NCBI GenBank assembly: GCA_040218415.1
Contig: JAVJRN010000014.1
Coordinates: 1-48,025, forward strand
Reading direction: 5' to 3'
Source: JAVJRN01 sp040218415
GTDB taxonomy: Bacteria > Bacteroidota > Bacteroidia > Cytophagales > Cyclobacteriaceae
Length of the DNA: 48,025 bases
Positions 35,265 through 42,130 of this stretch are shown piece by piece. Made by a program: the position numbers and the translations under genes. The notes under the pieces were generated by a model. The model did not search any database, was not told the DNA's origin, and saw only the letters and a list, made by a program, of their open reading frames with translations. The first letter of the stretch is position 1. Every line of letters begins with the position of its first letter.

Positions 35265-37775
35265 ATGGATCTAATCGAACTAAAAGCACTCGCTACCAAA
35301 TACAACGGCTATCTCAATGGAGATACTGCCTTATATGACGACTTGAATGAGTTGCCTGACGCAACTATTAAATCACTCAAGAAGAATTATGAAGAGGGAG
35401 CAAAAAAGGGTCGCCCTGTCAACCTGTTGCGATATGTGATCCTGAGTGTGTTAGAGTCTGACACCACCATCACGCCAGAGTCACTAGAGACGATCAAGGA
35501 CAGTTTAGAAAGACGTGATTTGAGTGATTTTGATTTCCTAAGTGAGGAAACTATTAAGAATTTCAAAGCCTATCCTGAGAAGACGAAGAGCTTTTATACC
35601 AACTGGAGAAATGCTGGAAGTATCGTTTTTCCATTTTTCTTTACAGATGAAATCAAAAAAGAGGTCAATACATCATTAGATAAAATTCTAGATGATACCA
35701 TTAAGACCTTAGGCCTTAAGGAGGTAGAAAAACACAAAGTAGATTTTAACGGCCCACAAAACTACGGTTCTGGGCGTATTTGGGGAGCGGTTTACCCAAA
35801 CAATAAGAAGGATCATAAAAATGCCTACCAACTATTTTTTAACCTCAGCCACAAAGGCCTAGAGGGTGGCATTGCCAAAGGCCATGCCCTAAAAGGAGTT
35901 GAGCTGGATGAAATCGAATTGATCTCCACTTTCGAAAACCTTATTCCACTTTTAAGAGACAAAATCAATAAGTGGAGGTCGTTAAATCAGGAATCGGCCA
36001 CCAATGTCAAGACCACCAAACAATTGGAAGAGTTCAAAGTACCCTTGAACCAAATTTTCTACGGCCCTCCTGGTACAGGAAAGACGTACAATACGCTCAG
36101 TGAGGCTGTTAAGATTGTTGAAGAACTTTCAGATGTGGAATTCAACAATGAGTATGAGGATAGGAATAAACTGAAATCTGTATTCGAACACTACGTGCAG
36201 AGAGGACAAATAGCTTTCTCCACGTTTCACCAGTCAATGAGTTATGAAGACTTTGTGGAAGGCATTAAGCCAGAGACAATCGAGGTAGGAGGAGAAGGAG
36301 AGAATAAACTAATCACTGTCACTTACCCTGTAAAGGATGGAATCTTCAAAGAGCTCTGTAGAAATGCAGAAAGCTACCAGACTACCAAGAAAGGAATAGA
36401 GGAGTCTGATCAAAGCAAATTTGAAAAAGAAGACTGGCAAAAAGCCATCATATACAAAATGGCTTTATACGATCAGCAAACTTATGAGTACTGTATAGAG
36501 AATGATATTGTTGCGCTTGGTTGGGGTGATGATAATGACTTTACTGACATGAAAACTCTAGACGAGATCAAGCAGGTTTACAATCCAGCAGACAACCCTA
36601 AGGCAGCCAGACAGGTTTATACTTTTATCTCAGAGATAAGAAATGGAAACTTTATTATCGTTCCGGATGGTGCGCATCGAATTAAAGCCATAGGGAAGGT
36701 AATAGGTGATTATGAGTACTCACCTGAGTCTGAAGTCTCCTTCAACCATGTAAGGAAGATAGATTGGCTTCTCAAAGATGTAAACATTCCGAGTACAGAG
36801 CTCTATGATAGGCAGTTTACACCGCCAACCATTACAAAACTTAATCCAGATAGAATAAAGCGAAATTTCTTTGATCAATTCAAAGTAAAAAAACAGACCG
36901 CTACTGAAATTGTCAAGCGAAATTTTGTGATGATCATTGATGAAATCAACAGAGGAAACGTTTCTCAAATATTTGGAGAGTTGATCACACTCTTAGAGGA
37001 AGACAAGCGCAAAGGAAATGCGGAAGCCTTAGAGATCACATTACCTTACTCTCCAGCTGGAGAGCGATTTGGAGTACCGAACAACTTATATCTGATTGGA
37101 ACAATGAATACCGCTGACCGCAGTGTGGAAACGTTGGATACAGCACTTAGGAGACGTTTCATGTTCCGAGAAATGCCACCAATTGAGGATCTAATCTCCC
37201 CAGAAAAGGCGGTATATGATTTATGGGCAACCTATGATGAGAAGGAAGAGAAAGAATACCTACGAAAAGAAAAAGCGCTCTATGATTTCTTAGGAATAGA
37301 AAATAATTGGGAACGTGATGATGAGATTAATGAAAGCTTTGAAGATTCTCCCTCCATTACAGAACTTGAGGAAAGTTTCGAAGCTCATGGAATCCATGTA
37401 TCAGGCGTTCATTTAAAAAAACTGTTAATTGTTATCAATTACCGAATCGAGAAATTGCTTGACAAAGACCACACTATAGGGCACGCCTATTTCATGCATG
37501 TCTATAAGGCAGAAAACCCAACTGCAGCACTGCGACAAACCTTTCAGAAAAACATTATTCCATTGCTTCAAGAGTATTTCTATGGAGACTATGGTAAAAT
37601 AGGTCTTGTATTAGGTGATGCATTTGTTCAAACTCAATCTGACAAAAAGCTATCTTTTGCCAAATTCAAGGAAATCAATGCAGATATTAGAGAAGATTAC
37701 GATAAACGTACTGTTTATTCTTTAACCAGTATAGATACTTGGAAAAAGCAAGATTTCATTGATATCTATGAGTAA
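35265..37775 (+). CDS. mcrB: McrB-type AAA+ GTPase with a domain inserted in the motor core
   Basis: An 836-residue protein. Residues 110-215 resemble the MrcB-type N-terminal domain (SIVFPFFFTDEIKKEV; GSGRIWGAVYPNN). The AAA+ motor has Walker A GPPGTGKT (267-274), Walker B VMIIDEINRG (555-564) and the McrB signature MNTADRS (614-620) with an Arg-finger region LDTALRRRF. Between Walker A and B, roughly 380-520, is an extra domain (YCIENDIVALGWGDDNDF; NFIIVPDGAHRIKAIGKVIG; HVRKIDWL) that looks like a PUA/EVE-type modified-base reader. E. coli McrB is 459 residues with a single N-terminal reader, so this one may sense DNA in two places. It is co-transcribed with mcrC, whose start overlaps its stop. 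Confidence 0.9.
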   Translation: MDLIELKALATKYNGYLNGDTALYDDLNELPDATIKSLKKNYEEGAKKGRPVNLLRYVILSVLESDTTITPESLETIKDSLERRDLSDFDFLSEETIKNFKAYPEKTKSFYTNWRNAGSIVFPFFFTDEIKKEVNTSLDKILDDTIKTLGLKEVEKHKVDFNGPQNYGSGRIWGAVYPNNKKDHKNAYQLFFNLSHKGLEGGIAKGHALKGVELDEIELISTFENLIPLLRDKINKWRSLNQESATNVKTTKQLEEFKVPLNQIFYGPPGTGKTYNTLSEAVKIVEELSDVEFNNEYEDRNKLKSVFEHYVQRGQIAFSTFHQSMSYEDFVEGIKPETIEVGGEGENKLITVTYPVKDGIFKELCRNAESYQTTKKGIEESDQSKFEKEDWQKAIIYKMALYDQQTYEYCIENDIVALGWGDDNDFTDMKTLDEIKQVYNPADNPKAARQVYTFISEIRNGNFIIVPDGAHRIKAIGKVIGDYEYSPESEVSFNHVRKIDWLLKDVNIPSTELYDRQFTPPTITKLNPDRIKRNFFDQFKVKKQTATEIVKRNFVMIIDEINRGNVSQIFGELITLLEEDKRKGNAEALEITLPYSPAGERFGVPNNLYLIGTMNTADRSVETLDTALRRRFMFREMPPIEDLISPEKAVYDLWATYDEKEEKEYLRKEKALYDFLGIENNWERDDEINESFEDSPSITELEESFEAHGIHVSGVHLKKLLIVINYRIEKLLDKDHTIGHAYFMHVYKAENPTAALRQTFQKNIIPLLQEYFYGDYGKIGLVLGDAFVQTQSDKKLSFAKFKEINADIREDYDKRTVYSLTSIDTWKKQDFIDIYE

Positions 37776-39024
37776 TCAAAAACGATACATACAAGTTTTT
37801 GAACATGAAACGATTCAAACGTACCTTAAACCTGATGGTAAGTATTTGACTCCTCAGCAGTTTGATCAATTGTGTGCATACAATGATCTGCATGGTAACA
37901 AATATTTCACAGTTGTTCGTCAAGGAGTCAAATTCAAACAATATGTCGGAGTGATCCAAATTGGTCGAACGACCATTGAAATACTGCCAAAAACAGATGA
38001 TAATGATTCTCAGTTTTGGCACAAGATCTTGTTACAAATGCTTGCTGAATGCAAGAAGATAAAACGTGAGTCTGTATCTCAGGCAGTGCTTAGAAAAAGG
38101 GAAAATTCATTGCTTGACCTTTACATAGACATGTATTTAGATGAAGTGGAAGCCTTAGCCTATAAAGGGCTAGCGAAGAAGTATCTCAGAGATCAAAATC
38201 ATACAAAAGCACTCAAAGGAAAATTGATCTTCTCAGGGCATATTAGAAAGAACCTTGTACATAAAGAGCGTTTTTTTACCGAGCATACCATTTACAGTTC
38301 AGATAATATTTACAACCAAATCGTCAAGCTAGGACTAGAAGTAATATCCAAACTGAGTTGTGCCACTCAGTTAAAAGATCGAGCGATGGGACTTAGTCTG
38401 TTTTTCCACTCGGTATCATCAGTCCGAGTACTAAACGATAAGACATTTGATCGCTTGGTTTTGTCCAGGAATACTGAGAAGTACAAAGAGGTAATCAGCA
38501 TAGCCAGACTAATCATTTTGAATTATTCACCAGATATTAAATCAGGTTCCGAGAATTTACTTGCAATACTTTTCAACATGAATGATCTGTGGCAGGAATA
38601 TATTCTTTTGCAATTGAAGAAAAATACGCCACAAGGAGCAACGGTTTATAAAGGAAGTCAGCCATTTTTCAAGAATCGTCCAATAAATCCTGACATTGTT
38701 ATTCAATATGGACAAGAACCAGATGTGTCTTATCAAATATTAGATACCAAGTGGAAAGTGATTGATCAAGCTAAACCATCTGCGGAAGATTTGAAGCAAA
38801 TGTTTGCTTACAATATTCATTGGAAGAATACCAACAGTGTCTTACTGTATCCAAAAACAAATAAGAGCCCAGATGATGAATTTGGGAAATTCTATAAGGG
38901 AATGGAAAACGGGCATGGCTGTACTGTAGCTTTTATTGAGTTGGTTACACAAAAAGCAGAGTTAGATCGAAATATAGGAGAGAAGATTATGTCAAAGGTT
39001 CTTCTTAGTGAGTCACTAAAATAA
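37768..39024 (+). CDS. mcrC: McrC nuclease subunit of a McrBC type IV restriction system
   Basis: A 418-residue protein from ATG 37768 (MSNQKRYIQVFEHETI), which overlaps the mcrB stop as ATGAGTAA; the TTG at 37759 is less likely. The C-terminal third has a PD-(D/E)XK nuclease core: NPDIVIQYG, then YQILDTKWK with the D-x-K pair, near residues 310-335, and QMFAYNIHW after it. McrC binds the McrB hexamer, stimulates its GTPase and cuts DNA between two recognised modified sites. Longer than E. coli McrC (348 residues), with a larger N-terminal region. Overlap with mcrB indicates translational coupling. Confidence 0.92.
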   Translation: MSNQKRYIQVFEHETIQTYLKPDGKYLTPQQFDQLCAYNDLHGNKYFTVVRQGVKFKQYVGVIQIGRTTIEILPKTDDNDSQFWHKILLQMLAECKKIKRESVSQAVLRKRENSLLDLYIDMYLDEVEALAYKGLAKKYLRDQNHTKALKGKLIFSGHIRKNLVHKERFFTEHTIYSSDNIYNQIVKLGLEVISKLSCATQLKDRAMGLSLFFHSVSSVRVLNDKTFDRLVLSRNTEKYKEVISIARLIILNYSPDIKSGSENLLAILFNMNDLWQEYILLQLKKNTPQGATVYKGSQPFFKNRPINPDIVIQYGQEPDVSYQILDTKWKVIDQAKPSAEDLKQMFAYNIHWKNTNSVLLYPKTNKSPDDEFGKFYKGMENGHGCTVAFIELVTQKAELDRNIGEKIMSKVLLSESLK

Positions 39025-39063
39025 ATTTTGTATTTTGCACTTCACTCATCCCTCTCAATTACT

Positions 39064-39669
39064 ATGAAAAATTACAATGTTAGATTTTTTAAAGGACACT
39101 TAATCGATATAGTGACTAATAAAAGAGTGCTACTTAAGTCAGGAGCTACTTTTTCCATTCAGGGAGATGACGAAACCTTCTCAGAAACCGATCCACTGAA
39201 CAAGATCCCCGAAAGTCTCAGTTCGAGAGAAAAGTTCGAGCTAATAGAAAATAAGTACAATCAACCTAAAAAAGTATTTACAAGTGGCTCAATGTTTAAG
39301 TTTAGAATAGGCGTTGGAAGAGTTGCCGAAGATGATGTAGATAGGGAATATTGGTTTTCAGGCCGATTACTTGAGGATTTATATTTTTATGTCACGGATA
39401 AAGAAAAAATCAGGTTGTGTCCATGTGATTGCGTGATGGAACAAATTACTTCTGGTGAGATATTATTTGTTGAGAAGGTTTTTGGGTTGTCCCTGAATAA
39501 TCTTTTTTCTAACGTAGTAACCTTTTATCTCCCATTGCAAAGAAGTGGCTCAGCAGATTCTTTTACTACGTTTTATTTTAATGGAAGGCAGTTAGAAGAG
39601 GAGCGTGAAATATATGATGCCGAGCTGGAAGCAATGAAAAGGGAAAAGCAATTAAATGAATTAAAGTAA
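39064..39669 (+). CDS. Hypothetical protein following mcrC
   Basis: A 201-residue protein from ATG 39064 (MKNYNVRFFKGHLIDIVTNK), 39 bp after mcrC; an in-frame TTG at 39028 is the weaker start. It is predicted beta-rich in the first two thirds, with a Cys cluster LCPCDCVMEQ (about 128-137), and ends in a charged helical tail (EEEREIYDAELEAMKREKQL). No signal peptide, membrane segment or nucleotide-binding motif is visible and I recognise no family. Proximity and strand make it the likely last or next-to-last gene of the defence operon. Confidence 0.65.
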   Translation: MKNYNVRFFKGHLIDIVTNKRVLLKSGATFSIQGDDETFSETDPLNKIPESLSSREKFELIENKYNQPKKVFTSGSMFKFRIGVGRVAEDDVDREYWFSGRLLEDLYFYVTDKEKIRLCPCDCVMEQITSGEILFVEKVFGLSLNNLFSNVVTFYLPLQRSGSADSFTTFYFNGRQLEEEREIYDAELEAMKREKQLNELK

Positions 39670-39718
39670 GTGTATCAACGCCCTTCATTATCAGGTTAAG
39701 GTTGTCTTTCTTATTTGG

Positions 39719-39964
39719 ATGAAGGTGGTTTTCGAAATGTCTATTCAGCCAAAGTATGTGTCAGGCCTTCAGGTGGCCATCAAACTGCTGAACAGTAGTA
39801 GTCAGGAGAGTCAGGAGAACCAAAATGAGATAATTGAAGAGATTCAACTTTTTGCAAAAATCGGCAAGTTCTGGCAAGGAAGAGAAAGTCTCAATGAATG
39901 CAACCTAGGATTTGCTAATATCCTAGAGAAGGTAGGGGATCTAGATTACGGAATCAGTAAATAG
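39719..39964 (+). CDS. Small hypothetical protein
   Basis: An 81-residue ORF starting MKVVFEMSIQPKYVSGLQVA; a second ATG at 39737 could also be used. The middle is a Gln/Glu/Ser-rich stretch (SSSQESQENQNEIIEEIQLF), probably helical, followed by a Trp- and Leu-containing segment. There is no recognisable domain. It lies 49 bp after the preceding hypothetical gene on the same strand. Coding status is moderately supported by composition and by its place in a same-strand run. Confidence 0.45.
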   Translation: MKVVFEMSIQPKYVSGLQVAIKLLNSSSQESQENQNEIIEEIQLFAKIGKFWQGRESLNECNLGFANILEKVGDLDYGISK

Positions 39965-40076
39965 ATCATAAAAAACTAACTCAAGAATAACTCTAATGAA
40001 GACGAAACATTACAATGTTCAACGCCCTTATCTCCATTAACCCAACAAGAAATTTTAAAACCAAAACCAAAAACTC

Positions 40077-40994
40077 ATGCACGACATAATAGGAGACATA
40101 CACGGCCACTGCGAAGAACTCGAAGTGCTACTTGACGCACTTGGCTACCAAGAAATAGAAGATAGCTGGGTACACCCAGAAGGACGAAAAGTAATCTTCG
40201 TAGGAGACTATATCGATCGTGGACCCCAAATCCTCGAAACCGTCAGACTAGTCCGCAAGATGGTAGAATACGGTAATGCCATTGCCCTCATGGGTAACCA
40301 TGAGTTCAATGCACTAGCATATCACATCCGCAAGCCAGATGGAGAATTTTGCCGGTTACACACGCCGAAGAACATGAAACAACATGGCGCCACTTTGGCG
40401 CAAATGGAAGGTCATGAACATGAATTCAAATCACATCTCGATTGGTTCTTGACATTGCCGCTCTTCATCGACTTTCCAGAGTTCAGGGCGGTTCATGCAT
40501 GCTGGGATCAGCAAAACATTGACCGACTTGTGGAGATTCTAGGAGGGAATAAACTCAGGTCAGCAGAGGACATCATTGCCGCATCAGATAAAACCACTGA
40601 ACTGTACCGTCTGATCGAAGAAACACTCAAAGGCAAGGAAATGAGCCTTCCTGAAGGGATCACTTTTCAAGATAAAGACGGCCATCAACGCTCAGAGATC
40701 CGTATCAAATGGTGGGAAAATCCAGCTAATACAACCTTGCAAGACTACAGCGTGGTACCACTGGAAGATTTACCTCACACACTAGTAACGGAATCAAATA
40801 ACTATTACACGCCAGAAGAAAAGCCTGTCTTTTTCGGACACTACTGGCTGTCTGGGGATCCGGTATTCCAAAAACCCAACGTCTGCTGCCTCGATTATAG
40901 TGTCGCAAAAGGAGGGAGCTTGGTGGCCTATAGATTGGATGGCATGGAAGAACTCGATTTAACCAACTTTGTAACCGTTTCAGAAACCGAATGA
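40077..40994 (+). CDS. Calcineurin-like metallophosphoesterase
   Basis: A 305-residue protein of the phosphoprotein phosphatase/ApaH-PrpE branch. The dimetal motifs are GDIHGH (6-11), GDYIDRGP (about 43-50) and GNHEF (about 73-77), with further His residues at VHACWD and FGHYWL. It hydrolyses a phosphoester; substrates in this branch include protein phosphoserine/threonine and diadenosine polyphosphates, and the sequence does not decide. It is cytosolic. Its stop overlaps the start of the next gene (ATGA). Being on the island next to a restriction cluster, a nucleotide-signal hydrolase in defence is conceivable but unsupported. Confidence 0.88.
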   Translation: MHDIIGDIHGHCEELEVLLDALGYQEIEDSWVHPEGRKVIFVGDYIDRGPQILETVRLVRKMVEYGNAIALMGNHEFNALAYHIRKPDGEFCRLHTPKNMKQHGATLAQMEGHEHEFKSHLDWFLTLPLFIDFPEFRAVHACWDQQNIDRLVEILGGNKLRSAEDIIAASDKTTELYRLIEETLKGKEMSLPEGITFQDKDGHQRSEIRIKWWENPANTTLQDYSVVPLEDLPHTLVTESNNYYTPEEKPVFFGHYWLSGDPVFQKPNVCCLDYSVAKGGSLVAYRLDGMEELDLTNFVTVSETE

Positions 40995-41446
40995 CCAAAC
41001 AAATCAACTTCAGCAATCCAGGAGAAATTGATCCTTCCAAAGTTAAACAAGCGGTATTTGACCAAATAGATTTTGAATTACCCGAATATCAGTGGGAAGC
41101 CATTGATAAGGCCTTTGCCCATACTTGGAATACACAAATAGGCATCCGTGGAGCCTTCTACAATGATGAGGTGATTGATGCCGTTTTCGCGCAACTCCAA
41201 TCAAAAAAGATATTAGTATCGTTCGAAAGAGTACAACAGGCTGTTGCCATTATGTTGGACTTCATTGAGAAAAATGGTGGGTTGCTGGAAGATGACTCAC
41301 CTAAGGATACACAGGAGGAGGATAGTTCCTCCATATTTCTGATCCAATACAGCGATGGAACTTCAGAAAAATTCATGGGCGAATTTTCAGATGCTTTTAA
41401 GCATGGAAAATCCAAGAAAATGAGTTTTTCCGTAGAATCTTGTTAA
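40991..41446 (+). CDS. Hypothetical partner of the metallophosphoesterase
   Basis: A 151-residue acidic protein whose ATG overlaps the phosphoesterase stop by 4 bp, so the two are translationally coupled. Residues 1-95 are mostly helical; a Ser/Asp/Glu linker (EDDSPKDTQEEDSSS) leads to a small C-terminal unit with IFLIQYSDGTSEKFMGEF, which looks like a short beta sheet. I recognise no family. The tight overlap suggests that it binds or regulates the phosphoesterase. Confidence 0.7.
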   Translation: MTKQINFSNPGEIDPSKVKQAVFDQIDFELPEYQWEAIDKAFAHTWNTQIGIRGAFYNDEVIDAVFAQLQSKKILVSFERVQQAVAIMLDFIEKNGGLLEDDSPKDTQEEDSSSIFLIQYSDGTSEKFMGEFSDAFKHGKSKKMSFSVESC

Positions 41447-41505
41447 ACGAGCCTAGCTCACTTTGGGCAGATTAAACCAATGGGTTTATCTCTTTTTTCA
41501 ATCAT

Positions 41506-41596
41506 ATAGGTGTATTTATTAACCATTTCAGTCTAATACGTGTAAATATTAACGGGATTTACACATATCGTAAAAATAGGTGTATCTATTACCCAT
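41506..41596 (+). repeat. Three phased 21-bp direct repeats
   Basis: Related 21-bp units start at 41506, 41536 and 41576, consensus ATASGTGTAWWTATTAMCSRK. Spacings are 30 and 40 bp, whole multiples of about 10 bp, so all copies face the same side of the helix. A shorter inverted GTGTAAAT lies between copies two and three. They fall between the phosphoesterase pair and the 910-aa secreted-protein gene and look like an operator for a cooperatively binding protein (inference). Confidence 0.6.
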
Positions 41597-42130
41597 ATCA
41601 CTACAGGCACAATAACTACAACGAGTATTTGATTTGATGGATCCTATTCCGAGGTTGATTCGTTTTGCAAAAGAGGAAATAAAGTTCAATAACATAAGAC
41701 CAAGGCTAATCTTACCTATATCATTTGATATAGTGCAATGCTTATAGTTACTAAGAATTTGATCATCAGGAATATTTAAACCCATTTTCCTCTTTTTTTA
41801 ATAAAAAAGTAAAATCATAAATATTTGAATCAGTTAGTTTGTATAGAATGATATGGTCTATATTTAGATTTTTATTTCAAACAAGATTAAATATCCGCCA
41901 GATGTTTTTATTCCCTTACCTACCGTCACCAAGAAGAGTGATTAGAATCACTTGTATTTCATTTTTTATTCCACCTTCTGTTTTAGTTCAAACACCCTGT
42001 TCAGTTTCTTCTGAATGAGGTTAAATTCTGCTCAAACAATAACCTCTCTAGTTCAGACATAAAGTGTCGCGTCACGCAATTTTACGCTTAATCGTAGCAG
42101 ACTGATTAATAACAATAAACACCACATCTC
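41597..42130. other. AT-rich intergenic region before the secreted-protein gene
   Basis: No supported gene. A minus-strand ORF of 78 codons at 41549-41785 overlaps the phased repeats and has no recognised domain. An inverted repeat AGTGATT-AG-AATCACT lies at 41937-41952, about 180 bp before the downstream start codon, and could be a regulator site. Confidence 0.45.

Noticed and set aside
41549..41785. Minus-strand ORF of 78 codons
   Set aside because: It covers the phased repeats, has no recognised domain or convincing start, and is AT-rich filler in composition.
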